Shown piece after piece: positions 1 to 9,504 of a stretch of 64,000 nt of DNA. Made by a program: the position numbers and the translations under genes. The DNA lies in contig NZ_CP021138.1 of assembly GCF_002162035.1 (NCBI RefSeq), positions 372,001-436,000 on the forward strand. The letters run 5' to 3'. This DNA is from Sulfuriferula sp. AH1 (lineage in GTDB: Bacteria; Pseudomonadota; Gammaproteobacteria; Burkholderiales; Sulfuriferulaceae). The notes below the pieces were generated by a model. It ran no database searches. It saw only the letters and a list, made by a program, of their open reading frames with translations, and had not been told where the DNA came from. The stretch's first letter is position 1, and each line of letters opens with the position of its first letter.

Positions 1-1554
1 GATATTGTCGCTGGCGAGTTATTGGGGCTGGTCAGCAGCAACGTTACGCTGGGCCATCGCTTCCTGTCGCAGGGCGAGATTCGCGTTACCCGTGCAGAGG
101 ATTATGCGCGGATTTTGCTGCAGCAGGGCCGCATCATGGCAAGTTTCGCGGAACGACGCGAGAGCATACGCCAACAGCTCGCTGCCGCAGCAGGCGACGC
201 GCAAGTGCTGTGGGATGGAGCCTTGCTGGACGAAGTCACTGGCCTGGTCGAGTTCCCCGTGGTGTATGCGGGCTCGTTCAGCGCGGATTTCCTGGCTGTG
301 CCGCAGGCCTGCCTGATCCTGTCGATGAAGCAGCATCAGAAATACTTCCCGCTGGCGGATAAGGAAGGCAATTTGTTGCCGCGTTTCCTGGTCGTGTCCA
401 ACCTGCAAACCGATGATCCCGGCCATATTATCCAGGGCAATGAGCGTGTGTTGCGGGCACGGTTGTCGGATGCTCGCTTTTTCTTCGATCAGGATCGCAA
501 AACGCGTCTGGACAGCCGTGTCGAAAAACTGGCGCAGGTGGTGTATCACAACAAGCTGGGTAGCCAGTTGCAGCGTGTGACCCGCATGCAGCATATGGCG
601 GCCAGCATCGCCGCTTTGCTGCATGCGGATACTGCGGCCGCTGCGCGTGCCGCCCTGCTGGCCAAAGCCGATCTGTTGACCGACATGGTTGGTGAATTCC
701 CGGAGCTGCAGGGCATGATGGGTACGCATTATGCATTGCATGACGGCGAGTCCGCCGATGTGGCCGCTGCGATCAGTGCACATTACCAGCCGCGTTTTGC
801 CGGCGATGCCCTGCCGCAAGGCCCGATCGCTGTCAGCGTGGCTCTGGCAGACAAACTCGACACGCTCATCGGCATCTTCGGTATCGGCCTGATCCCGACC
901 GGCGATAAGGATCCATTCGGCTTGCGCCGTGCGGCGCTGGGCGTATTGCGCATACTGACAGAAACCCCGCTGGCATTGTCGTTGCCGGCCTTGCTCGCGC
1001 ATGCGCAGGCCGCGTTCCCGGCAGGCGTGGTCGCCGATAGCGTCAATCTCGATGTGTACGGCTTCATGCTGGATCGCATGCGGCATTATCTCAAGGAACA
1101 GGGTTTCGAACCGGGTGAAATCGAGGCCGTGCTGGCCAACCAGCCGGAACGCATGGATCTGGTGCTGACGCGAATTCATGCAGTGCGCGAATTCCGCAAG
1201 CTGCCTGAAGCGGCTGCGCTGGCTGCCGCCAATAAACGTGTGCGCAATATTTTGAAGAAGGTGAACGAATCGCCGGGGGCCGTGAATCCGCAACTGCTCG
1301 AAGCCGAGGCCGAACAGGAACTGTTCGAGCGCGTCACCCAGCTGGCACCGCAAGTTACGGCGTTTGTCGGTGCGGGTGATTATACTGCCGCGCTTACCGC
1401 GTTGGCCGGCGTGCGTAATGCCGTCGATGCGTTTTTCGATGGCGTGATGGTGATGGCGGACGACATGGCTGTACGCCAGAATCGACTGGCGTTGCTGCAC
1501 GCACTGGGCGAGATGATGAACCAGGTGGCCGATATTTCCATGTTGTCGGCCTGA
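1..1554 (+). CDS. glyS: Glycyl-tRNA synthetase beta subunit, 5' end outside window
   Basis: The reading frame is open from base 1, so the gene starts before the window; 517 residues are visible out of the roughly 690 usual for GlyS. The beta subunit works with GlyQ in an alpha2beta2 enzyme that charges tRNA-Gly in the cytoplasm. Visible family segments include KQHQKYFPL near the start and RFFFDQDRK, followed by the alpha-helical HD-like middle (GDKDPFGLRRAALG) and the C-terminal anticodon-binding region. It ends at a TGA followed by a strong hairpin shared with the convergent helicase gene. Identity is firm; only the N-terminal part is missing. Confidence 0.96.
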   Translation, partial: DIVAGELLGLVSSNVTLGHRFLSQGEIRVTRAEDYARILLQQGRIMASFAERRESIRQQLAAAAGDAQVLWDGALLDEVTGLVEFPVVYAGSFSADFLAVPQACLILSMKQHQKYFPLADKEGNLLPRFLVVSNLQTDDPGHIIQGNERVLRARLSDARFFFDQDRKTRLDSRVEKLAQVVYHNKLGSQLQRVTRMQHMAASIAALLHADTAAAARAALLAKADLLTDMVGEFPELQGMMGTHYALHDGESADVAAAISAHYQPRFAGDALPQGPIAVSVALADKLDTLIGIFGIGLIPTGDKDPFGLRRAALGVLRILTETPLALSLPALLAHAQAAFPAGVVADSVNLDVYGFMLDRMRHYLKEQGFEPGEIEAVLANQPERMDLVLTRIHAVREFRKLPEAAALAAANKRVRNILKKVNESPGAVNPQLLEAEAEQELFERVTQLAPQVTAFVGAGDYTAALTALAGVRNAVDAFFDGVMVMADDMAVRQNRLALLHALGEMMNQVADISMLSA

Positions 1555-1579
1555 TTCCGGCAAAAGCTACTGGTCCATG

Positions 1580-1633
1580 AAAAACACGAAGGCACGAAAA
1601 GTATATTGCATCTTTTCGTACCTTCGTGTTTTT
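1580..1633. terminator. Long perfect-like hairpin between convergent genes
   Basis: Two 22-base arms (1580-1601 and 1612-1633) are inverted copies with one mismatch and a 10-base loop. Each arm is flanked by an A-run or T-run, so the hairpin would end in U-rich RNA in both directions. Its place between convergent glyS and the helicase gene fits a bidirectional intrinsic terminator. The CACGAAGG motif also resembles short interspersed palindromes, so it could be a member of a repeat family. Confidence 0.75.
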
Positions 1634-1659
1634 GGTGGATGGCGCGTTGACTTAAAGTT

Positions 1660-4600
1660 TCACCAGCTCGCCCCGGCGCTTATGATGGCGCAATGGACGC
1701 TGTGTGCGGGGAAGCTGACACGCATCGCCGCCTGATACTCGGCTAATTGCGTGCGATGCCGCTGGATGAGCTGCTGTGGGTTCTCGGTCTGGTCGGTTTT
1801 GTAATCCAGTACCCAGACCTCGGTATCGAACTCGACCAAACGGTCTATGCGGTAGGTGCTGCCATCCTGCCGCAGGTAGCCGAGTTCATTGTACGCACGG
1901 CGATATTGTGCGGGGTCGAAAAAACGCTGCAGGTGAGGTTGGTTGACGATCGTCCGAGCGTGGCGGATGGCAGCCGCGAATTGCGCATGCGCGCCGAATT
2001 GTATGCGCAGCAGATTTTCGTCATGCATGGCGTCAGGCGGGGTGATGGCTTCCAGCAGCAGGTGCACCAACGTGCCGTAATCTGTAGCGGCGGTATTGCC
2101 GGAAGGCGCGTATTCACCCGTCGGGTAGGGCAGATTGATACCTTCAGGTAACGCGATTGTGCCGGTCATGGCGGGCGGGGCTGTATTGACGCTCACATGG
2201 CGCCCGGCCAGATCATCACCGTAAATCGCACATTCTTCGCCTTGCCCCAGCGCGGCAAGTATCGTCCGGTGCCAATCATGGGCACCGCCTTTGTTATTCG
2301 CCACCCCCGACACTATCAGTGCCTGGCGTGCGCGTGTCATCGCAACATACAGCAGGTTGAAATCTTCGCGTCCGGCGTGCTGCGCTTCCTTATCCAGATA
2401 GATTTGCTGATAATCCGCGGTGTGTTCCTGTGTCGTCACCAGGGAGAAATGCGTCGGACGCGGTGCGTCCGGTTCCCAGTCAAGCAGTACGCGATAATTG
2501 TCGGCCTTGGGTTTGCGCGCGCCGACATCCAGCAGCCAGACAATAGGTGCTTCCAGTCCTTTTGCGCCGTGTACGGTATGGATGGTCACGGTGTTGCCGG
2601 CCTCCAGCGTTTCACCCTCGTCGGGATTCTCTTCGCTGTCCTCGCGCAAGTCGGCTACTTCTTCAAGGAACCGCGGCAGGCTGGGGTAGCGTCCGCCGGA
2701 GAGGGTGAGTGTCAATTCGATGAAAACGGTCAGGTTGGCACTGACGTTGTTCTGCAAGGCTGTCGGTACCGCGGCGCGATAGCGGGCCATGAGGTTGGCT
2801 TCGAAATAGATGCGGTCCAGCAGGTCGTGTACCGGCAATTGGCCTGCCAGGCTGATCCACTGCTGTAACATGTCGATCGCACGCTGCAGGCTGGCGCCAG
2901 GCAGCTCGAGCATCTGCATGGCCGGCCACCAGTGCCTGTTCCCGGTTTGCAACTGCATTGCACGGATGGCTAACAGATCATCGTTACTGCAAGCAAAAAT
3001 GGGAGCCCGCAAGACGCGGGCGAGCGCCAGATCGGCATTGGGGGTGACCAGGAATTGCAGCAGACTGAGCAAGTCGCCGATTTCCATGCTGTCCAGCAGG
3101 CCGCCGCGACGGGTGCTGGTATAGGGAATCTGCGCATGCTTCAACGCGCGTTCATATTTGGCGAGGTGGGTGCGGTTGCGCACCAGTATCATGATGTCGC
3201 TGAACTGGGCGGGGCGGGTGCCACCGCGGGCATCGTCAATCACCCAGTATGCGACGATCTCGTTAATACGGGCAGCGAGCTGCCCGGCCTCGATTTCACG
3301 GGCATTGTTTTCCGCGTCATCCATCCGTGCTTCGGTCAGCGGATTGCGGTAACCGGTATCTGCGGCCGGTTCGGCTTGAGGTGCCATGGCCAGGCCCAGT
3401 ACTTCGACACGGCCGGGACGCTCGCGCTCATACACTTCATGCGCGGCGAATAACGGATAGGCATCGGCAAGCAGGGTGAAGGTCGCGTTGAGCGCGGCGA
3501 TGATCGGCGCCGTACTGCGACGGGTGTGGTTCTGGCTGAGGCAGGCGGCCCCGCGTTCGCTCAAATAGCGTTTGGCGAGATCGAATAGCCGTGCCTCCGC
3601 TCCACGGAAGCGGTAAATCGACTGTTTGGGATCGCCCACCAGAAAGATCCGCGGCATCTGCCCGGCCTGATGCGCGGCTTCGAACCATGCCTGCAACACA
3701 CGCCATTGCACAGGGTTGGTGTCCTGAAACTCATCGAGCAGAATGTGGCTATAGCGGGCATCCAGTTTGAACTGGATGTATTCGGCGTGCTCCGAATCGG
3801 ATAATAACTGCGCGATCTGCCATTCCACATCGCCGAAGTCGAGGGCGCGCGCTTCGCGTTTGACTGCCTGATAATGTTCGAGTAAAGCGACGCCGAGGCT
3901 CAGGGCACGGGCATTGAGATGATAACTGGCTTGCGCCAGGCGCTGCTGGCGCGCGCGGATGAGGCGCTCGCCTACGCGCTGGTGCAGATCGATCAGGGTG
4001 TCCTGCGCGGCTGTGCCCAGACGTTTTTCCAGTGCGGTGCTGGCATTGAGGCTGTAAATCCCGCCATCGGCCTTGAGTATCGTCAGGGATAGCTGCTCGA
4101 AACGCTGTTCGTCGGACACATCAGCACTTAACGTGTCGATGATGCCGGCAGCGCGTTTCTGTGTGGTGGGTGTATTCAGTCCGAGCAGGCGTGCATATTC
4201 CTGCAGATCGGCGAGGAATCCGGCATCGGTGACGAGTTCGGCGGCGATGTCGGCATCGATGGCTACGCCGATTTCGCGTTGCAGATTGGCGAGCGCGTAA
4301 TGCAGCGGGTCGGCCTGCGTTTCTGTATAAGCCCACCATTCGGTGCGCCTGTGCAGGAAATTCTGCAGCAGCTTGCGCGTGCTGGACAAGCCGAGCTCCG
4401 CCAGCAAGTCCTGCATGCCAAGCGCGAGTGGAGTATCCGGGTGCTGTATGATCTGCCGGGTGAGTTGCGCCCAGGCGTGCTGATGCAGCACCACGGTCTG
4501 TTCCGCCAGCCCGCGCCCAGCCAGTCCGGTCTCCAGCGGTGCACGCTGGATGACTTCGAGGAACCATGCGTGAAAGGTGCTGATGGTTACGCCGGGTTGT

Positions 4601-4932
4601 GCAGTCAATACGGTTTCAAACAGCCCGCGGGCCAGAGGCAGTTTGGTATCGAGCTCGTCTTCGGCTACCGCGCGTTCGCGCAGGAACTGGCGCACTGCAT
4701 CGTCATCGGCGCTGGCGCAGAACCGCAGCCACTCATCCAGCCGGGCACGCATTTCGCGCGCCGCCTTGCGGGTGAAGGTAATGGCCAGAATCCCGGAAGG
4801 CGGCACGCCTGCCAATAACAGGCGGACGATACGCGCTACCAGCAGCCAGGTTTTGCCGCTGCCGGCGCAGGCTTCGACAACAACCGAGCGCTCGGGGTCA
4901 AGCGCGATCCGGTTGAAATCGTCAGTGGCCAT
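1660..4932 (-). CDS. addA: AddA-type UvrD-like helicase/PD-(D/E)XK nuclease
   Basis: A 1090-residue superfamily 1 helicase of the exonuclease V beta/AddA type, acting in double-strand break processing. Seen: Walker A GSGKT at residues 24-28, motif II LLDEFQDT near residue 400, GDPKQSIYRFRG shortly after, the VHGAKGLE motif, YVAMTRAR near 864, and a C-terminal RecB-like nuclease core with LDYKTD near 1045. Length and domain order match AddA. The start ATG overlaps the 3' end of the TPR gene upstream by 11 bases, so the two are probably co-transcribed. No addB gene lies next to it, which is odd for this family. RecB-like function is an alternative, but the short N-terminal region favours AddA. 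Confidence 0.85.
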   Translation of the reverse strand: MATDDFNRIALDPERSVVVEACAGSGKTWLLVARIVRLLLAGVPPSGILAITFTRKAAREMRARLDEWLRFCASADDDAVRQFLRERAVAEDELDTKLPLARGLFETVLTAQPGVTISTFHAWFLEVIQRAPLETGLAGRGLAEQTVVLHQHAWAQLTRQIIQHPDTPLALGMQDLLAELGLSSTRKLLQNFLHRRTEWWAYTETQADPLHYALANLQREIGVAIDADIAAELVTDAGFLADLQEYARLLGLNTPTTQKRAAGIIDTLSADVSDEQRFEQLSLTILKADGGIYSLNASTALEKRLGTAAQDTLIDLHQRVGERLIRARQQRLAQASYHLNARALSLGVALLEHYQAVKREARALDFGDVEWQIAQLLSDSEHAEYIQFKLDARYSHILLDEFQDTNPVQWRVLQAWFEAAHQAGQMPRIFLVGDPKQSIYRFRGAEARLFDLAKRYLSERGAACLSQNHTRRSTAPIIAALNATFTLLADAYPLFAAHEVYERERPGRVEVLGLAMAPQAEPAADTGYRNPLTEARMDDAENNAREIEAGQLAARINEIVAYWVIDDARGGTRPAQFSDIMILVRNRTHLAKYERALKHAQIPYTSTRRGGLLDSMEIGDLLSLLQFLVTPNADLALARVLRAPIFACSNDDLLAIRAMQLQTGNRHWWPAMQMLELPGASLQRAIDMLQQWISLAGQLPVHDLLDRIYFEANLMARYRAAVPTALQNNVSANLTVFIELTLTLSGGRYPSLPRFLEEVADLREDSEENPDEGETLEAGNTVTIHTVHGAKGLEAPIVWLLDVGARKPKADNYRVLLDWEPDAPRPTHFSLVTTQEHTADYQQIYLDKEAQHAGREDFNLLYVAMTRARQALIVSGVANNKGGAHDWHRTILAALGQGEECAIYGDDLAGRHVSVNTAPPAMTGTIALPEGINLPYPTGEYAPSGNTAATDYGTLVHLLLEAITPPDAMHDENLLRIQFGAHAQFAAAIRHARTIVNQPHLQRFFDPAQYRRAYNELGYLRQDGSTYRIDRLVEFDTEVWVLDYKTDQTENPQQLIQRHRTQLAEYQAAMRVSFPAHSVHCAIISAGASW

Positions 4933-7234
4933 TGGCCATCAATTGCCGGGCTTTGGCGCAGGCGGCACCCTGATCCAGGCGGCATACGGCTTGCAGTGCC
5001 GGCATGGCTTCGCTGCGGCGATTGAGGCCGGTAAGCAGCATGCCTTTGCTGAGCTGGGCTTTGACATTATCAGGCGCCAGTTGGACTGCGCGGTCATAAT
5101 CCTGCAATGCGGCATCGTTATGCGTCAATGCGACCTGGATGGCGCCGCGGGCGACATACAACGGTGCAGCTTGCGGTTGCAGGGCGATGGCGCGGTTCAT
5201 CAGGGCTAATGCGCTATCGTATTGCGCATCGAGCATCTGCAGCGTGGCAAGCTGCACCAGCGCTTCGACATAATTGGGATTGTAGGTGAGTGCGGTTTGC
5301 AGATCGCGCGCCGCTTCGCTGCGCTGACCGTTAATCAGGGATAGATAACCGCGATTGTAATAGGCCGGCGCGAAGCCGGGCGCGAGCTTGATGGCGGCGT
5401 TCATGTCCGCCAGCGCCAATTGCGGCTGATGCTGCTGGGCATACAGAATGCCGCGATTGAGCCATGCCTGCGCGTTGCCGGGCGCAAGGCTGATCGCGTA
5501 ATTGCTGTCCGCCAGTGCGGCGTCGAATTGCCCCAGTGCCGCGTAGCTCAGGCTGCGGTTGAGATAGGTGCTCGCGTTTTCGGGTTGCAGCCGGATGGCC
5601 TGATTGTAATCGGCGATGCTGTCCGGAATACGGCCCAGCCTGTAGAACAGGTAACCCCGGTTGAGATAGGCGTCGGCATAATCGGGTTTCAGCGCGATGG
5701 TTTTGGCGTACAGGGCCAGTGCCGCATCGGCTTTGCCTTCGTTCATCTCCAGCACTGCCATGTTGAAATTGGCTTCATGCTGGTTCGGGTTGATTGCCAG
5801 CGCGGCCAGCAGGTCGCGTTTGGCGGCAGCGAGCTGACCCGTCTGCATCAGTGCATAACCGCGGTTGGTCAGGGGGCGCTCGGCCCAGATCAGCGAGGTG
5901 TCGGTGTTCTTGTTGACGGCATCGGTCCACAGTGTCACCGGGTCGGCGAACGTGGCGATACGGCCCCAGGCAAGGAATGCCAGCAAGGCGCATGCCGCGA
6001 GCATGGCGAGCTGCTTGCGGTAATTGTCGAGGCTGCCGAATACGCCCGCGATGAGTAGCGGCAAAGTAGCCATCCACAGGTAACTGCGGTACAGCACGAA
6101 CGGTTCCTGCAGGCGCACGCTGACGAGTTCGGTGAAAAACAGCAGCCACGGCGCGAGCAACGCGAAGCCGATCAGGCCGCGACGGCCGCCCTGACGCAGC
6201 AGCCGGAAACCGGCAATCGGATAAATGATGAAGCCGATGAAACCGGCAAACTCCGGCCAGCTCAGAATATGCACGGGAAAATGCTGGCGCAGATCTATTG
6301 CCATCCAGCCCGGATTGGGAAGCAGCCATAACAGCAGGTATTTGAAAAACAGGTAGCTTTGCGAGATGACGCTGTACAGATAGACATGCTCGGGCATGAC
6401 GCCGCCATTGTTTTCCGACATTTGCGCCAGCATGCTTTGGGCATAGATCTCATAAGGAGATCCCAGTACACCTTTGGTGCGCAGCACGATGAATATCCCG
6501 ACGGCGGCATATCCCAGATACGCGCCCCAGGTCTTGCGGGCGATGTCGCGCAGCGGGGTGCGCAGCAACAGCGAAATCAGCGCGGCGACGGCAGGCAGCA
6601 TGACGCTGTGTTCCTTGGAAAACACGGCGAGGAAATAGAATGCGACGGCGGTGCCCAGCCATGCCTTGCCGCGTTCGCGGCTGATGCCTTCCAGATAACA
6701 CAGCAGTGATGCTATACCGAACAGCGTTGCCATGATGATGCTGCGTTCGACCAGATAGGCTACGCCGTACACGGCGACCGGGTGCACGGCAAATGCCAGG
6801 GCCAGCAGGAATGCGGTGTAGCCGGCTGATTTGCTATCGGCGGCAACAGATGTGAGCTGAAGCAGGCGCGCAAAAAAGACGAACAGCACCCCGGCTGTGA
6901 GTCCGTGCAGCAGGATGTTGCCCCAGCGCAATGCAGGAATATCCATGCCGAATAGCTGGTAAGTCCAGCCGAAACTGGCGTAGGCAAACCAGCGCAGGTC
7001 AAAATGGAACAGGGATTCGCCATAATGGCGCAGGTTGATTTCGGTGAAGAACGGACGATCGTCAAACACGAACGGGTAATGCAAGCTGTGCCCGTAGAGC
7101 AAAGCGACGGCGCCGCAGAGCAGGAGTATCGACAGGATGCCGAGTCGTACTTGCGGTTTTCCCAGCCAGGCAAAAGCAGATTCGACGGGGCTGGTGGTTT
7201 GGTAGGCCGCGAGCGGGTCGTAATGGTCTTGCAT
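4922..7234 (-). CDS. Multi-pass membrane protein with C-terminal TPR repeats (GT-C-like)
   Basis: About 770 residues. The N-terminal half (about residues 30-440) has many hydrophobic segments; the first periplasmic-type loop carries FVFDDRPFF, an acidic pair typical of GT-C glycosyltransferases such as the TMTC/PMT group. From about residue 470 to the end there are roughly eight 34-residue TPR units (for example AYLNRGYLFYRLGR). I infer a glycan-transfer or envelope role, but no substrate can be read. The start at 7234 is preceded by AGGTG at good spacing; an in-frame GTG three codons earlier is possible. It lies between a YbjN-like gene and addA in the same direction. Confidence 0.75.
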   Translation of the reverse strand: MQDHYDPLAAYQTTSPVESAFAWLGKPQVRLGILSILLLCGAVALLYGHSLHYPFVFDDRPFFTEINLRHYGESLFHFDLRWFAYASFGWTYQLFGMDIPALRWGNILLHGLTAGVLFVFFARLLQLTSVAADSKSAGYTAFLLALAFAVHPVAVYGVAYLVERSIIMATLFGIASLLCYLEGISRERGKAWLGTAVAFYFLAVFSKEHSVMLPAVAALISLLLRTPLRDIARKTWGAYLGYAAVGIFIVLRTKGVLGSPYEIYAQSMLAQMSENNGGVMPEHVYLYSVISQSYLFFKYLLLWLLPNPGWMAIDLRQHFPVHILSWPEFAGFIGFIIYPIAGFRLLRQGGRRGLIGFALLAPWLLFFTELVSVRLQEPFVLYRSYLWMATLPLLIAGVFGSLDNYRKQLAMLAACALLAFLAWGRIATFADPVTLWTDAVNKNTDTSLIWAERPLTNRGYALMQTGQLAAAKRDLLAALAINPNQHEANFNMAVLEMNEGKADAALALYAKTIALKPDYADAYLNRGYLFYRLGRIPDSIADYNQAIRLQPENASTYLNRSLSYAALGQFDAALADSNYAISLAPGNAQAWLNRGILYAQQHQPQLALADMNAAIKLAPGFAPAYYNRGYLSLINGQRSEAARDLQTALTYNPNYVEALVQLATLQMLDAQYDSALALMNRAIALQPQAAPLYVARGAIQVALTHNDAALQDYDRAVQLAPDNVKAQLSKGMLLTGLNRRSEAMPALQAVCRLDQGAACAKARQLMANGH

Positions 7235-7262
7235 CGGGTTCACCTGCTGGTTGTCGGTGCTG

Positions 7263-7733
7263 TTATTTGATCACGACTTTGGTCGGGCCGTCGATGGCTT
7301 CGATCGCAGCTTTGGGGTCGGTACCGCCAACGACTTCACGGATGCCGGGCAGATAACGGTTCAGACATTCGAGTGAAAACACGATCAGCGTCTGTACCAT
7401 TTTGATGGTGAGTACGCCGTCGCCGATGTCCAGGCTGTTTTTGAAATTCATTTCGCCATCGTTCATGTCGATTTCGAAATTGCCCAGCGGCAATCCGTAA
7501 TTGGCGCGGGTGAGGAATTCCGTCAGTGCACCGATGCGTTCGATCGGCACCAGCAAATCCTGCGGACGGGTATAGACGAAAATGCGATGCGCTTCTTCGT
7601 GGCTGTGAACGAACATGTTGAGCTTGCCGTTTTCGCTGTCGATCGGCAGATTGATGACGGGCAGGTTGGGTACGCGCGTAGCGGGCAGCTGCATGTCATC
7701 CAGACAGGCCTGTGCGATGTCGATTAAACTCAT
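7263..7733 (-). CDS. YbjN-domain protein
   Basis: A 156-residue soluble protein without signal peptide or membrane segment. The central stretch LTEFLTRANYGLPLGNFEID, followed by an acidic DMNDGEMNF segment, is the typical core of the YbjN family, whose fold resembles type III secretion chaperones and whose role is still unclear. The ATG overlaps the rsmA stop as ATGA, so translation is probably coupled. Nothing in the sequence indicates a specific partner. Confidence 0.75.
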   Translation of the reverse strand: MSLIDIAQACLDDMQLPATRVPNLPVINLPIDSENGKLNMFVHSHEEAHRIFVYTRPQDLLVPIERIGALTEFLTRANYGLPLGNFEIDMNDGEMNFKNSLDIGDGVLTIKMVQTLIVFSLECLNRYLPGIREVVGGTDPKAAIEAIDGPTKVVIK

Positions 7734-8512
7734 TTGTTTTCCTTGGGTTGAATATGGTTGGCGATGCGGACAAAGTCGGCAACGCTCACGGTTTCTGCGC
7801 GGCGTTGCGGGTCAATATCCAGGTGTACGAAATCATCGGGCTTTAACACGCCGGCGAGGGTGTTGCGCAATGTCTTGCGGCGTTGCGCAAATGCGGTGGA
7901 AACCACATGTGCAAGGGTATCGACGTTGATGGCCTGCATGTCTTCCGGCGGTCGCGGCAGCATGCGCACGATCGCGGAATCCACCTTGGGCGGCGGATCG
8001 AATGCAGTGGGTGGCACGTCAAACAGCGATTCCATGTCAAAGCGATACTGCAGCATCACCGACAAACGACCGTAATCGTGGGTATTGGGGTGTGCAGTCA
8101 TGCGCTCCACGACTTCCTTCTGCAGCATGAAGTGCATGTCGAGGATATTGGGGGCAAATTCGGCAAGATGGAATAGCAACGGCGTTGAAATGTTGTACGG
8201 CAGGTTGCCGACGATGCGTAATCGGGTGCCGAGGCTGGCAAAATCGAATGCCAGGGCGTCGCCGGCATGAATGGTGAGTTTGTCGGCAGGGTAGGTGCGT
8301 TGCAGCCGCGCAATGATGTCGCGATCCAGTTCCACCACATGAAAGTGGGTTAAATTCGCCATCAGCGGCGTCGTCAGTGCGCCGAGACCGGGGCCGATTT
8401 CAACCAGATTGTCGCCGGCCTGCGGGCGGATGGCGCTGACGATCGCGGCAATAATATCGTGGTCGCATAAAAAATGCTGGCCGAAGCGCTTGCGGGGGAT
8501 ATGTTTAGACAT
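7730..8512 (-). CDS. rsmA: 16S rRNA (adenine1518/1519-N6) dimethyltransferase
   Basis: RsmA (KsgA) dimethylates two adjacent adenines in the 3' hairpin of 16S rRNA during small-subunit maturation. At 260 residues it has the family length. Seen: N-terminal RKRFGQHFLCD, the SAM-binding VEIGPGLGALT, the second acidic SAM motif VVELDRDI, and the catalytic NLPYNIS motif. It follows pdxA with an 8-base overlap and precedes the YbjN-like gene. The order lptD-surA-pdxA-rsmA is the classical proteobacterial one. Confidence 0.97.
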   Translation of the reverse strand: MSKHIPRKRFGQHFLCDHDIIAAIVSAIRPQAGDNLVEIGPGLGALTTPLMANLTHFHVVELDRDIIARLQRTYPADKLTIHAGDALAFDFASLGTRLRIVGNLPYNISTPLLFHLAEFAPNILDMHFMLQKEVVERMTAHPNTHDYGRLSVMLQYRFDMESLFDVPPTAFDPPPKVDSAIVRMLPRPPEDMQAINVDTLAHVVSTAFAQRRKTLRNTLAGVLKPDDFVHLDIDPQRRAETVSVADFVRIANHIQPKENK

Positions 8513-9488
8513 GGCTGCGGTTTTGGCTCATTTGTGCGGCCAGTGCAATTGCGGCAGCCAGGCTGCCAGCATGTGCCTTGCCGGTACCGGCGAGATCGAG
8601 CGCGGTACCGTGGTCGACGGAAGTGCGGATGATGGGCAGGCCCAGCGTGACGTTGATGCCTTCGCCGAAGCTCGCGTACTTGAGCACCGGCAGACCCTGA
8701 TCGTGATACATCGTCAGCACGCAATCCGCTTCCGCCAGTCGCGCCGGATTGAATAGCGTATCGGCCGGGAGCGGACCGCTGAGGCGCATGCCCTCGGCTC
8801 GCAGCGCGGTTAATACCGGCTCGATGATGCGGATTTCCTCATCGCCGAAATGGCCGGATTCACCGGCATGCGGATTGAGTCCGGCGACCAGGATATGTGG
8901 CTGGGCAATATGAAAATGCTGCACCAGATCCCGATGCAGTATGCGCAGTGTCGTGGTCAGGGATTCGGTTGTAATCGCATCGGCGACGGCACGCAATGCC
9001 AGGTGCGTGGTGGCGAGTGCGACGCGCATGCCGCCGCCGACCAGCATCATCACTACGTGTGGTGTATGGGTGGCTTCAGCGAGATATTCGGTATGGCCGG
9101 TGAAATCGACACCTGCCTGATTGATGACCGCCTTGTGTACCGGAGCGGTGACCATCGCGGCGAATTCGCCGTCGACGCAGCCGGACACAGCGCGGCTGAG
9201 CGTGTTCAGCACATAAGCGCCATTGGCTGGATTGAGCACACCCGCCTGCGCAGGCTGGGCCAGCGGCACATGCAGCAGGCTCAGTTCGCCGGCCTCGGTC
9301 ACGACCCGGTCATTGCCGTAATCGCGGATGCGCAGCGGCAAACCCAGTTGCCGGGCGCGTTCCGTGATCAGGTCGCGATCGGCTATCACCACGATGTGCT
9401 GCTGTCGTGGCGCTTGTGCCAGCATTACGCAGAGATCGGGGCCGATGCCGGCCGGTTCGCCGGCAGTGAGACACAGGGTGGAAGTCAT
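8505..9488 (-). CDS. pdxA: 4-hydroxythreonine-4-phosphate dehydrogenase
   Basis: PdxA oxidises 4-phosphohydroxy-L-threonine in the DXP-dependent pyridoxal phosphate pathway. The frame is open upstream to 9608, but family homology begins at MTSTLCLTAGEPAGIGPD, so I place the start at 9488, giving 327 residues and leaving a short gap after surA instead of a 100-base overlap. Seen: GEPAGIGPD near the N-terminus, TAPVHK, the metal-binding GHTEYLAE, and MYHDQGLPVLK near the C-terminus. Same strand and spacing suggest an operon with surA and rsmA. Confidence 0.96.
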   Translation of the reverse strand: MTSTLCLTAGEPAGIGPDLCVMLAQAPRQQHIVVIADRDLITERARQLGLPLRIRDYGNDRVVTEAGELSLLHVPLAQPAQAGVLNPANGAYVLNTLSRAVSGCVDGEFAAMVTAPVHKAVINQAGVDFTGHTEYLAEATHTPHVVMMLVGGGMRVALATTHLALRAVADAITTESLTTTLRILHRDLVQHFHIAQPHILVAGLNPHAGESGHFGDEEIRIIEPVLTALRAEGMRLSGPLPADTLFNPARLAEADCVLTMYHDQGLPVLKYASFGEGINVTLGLPIIRTSVDHGTALDLAGTGKAHAGSLAAAIALAAQMSQNRSHV

Positions 9489-9504
9489 GCCTGTCTGGCC
9501 CTGC

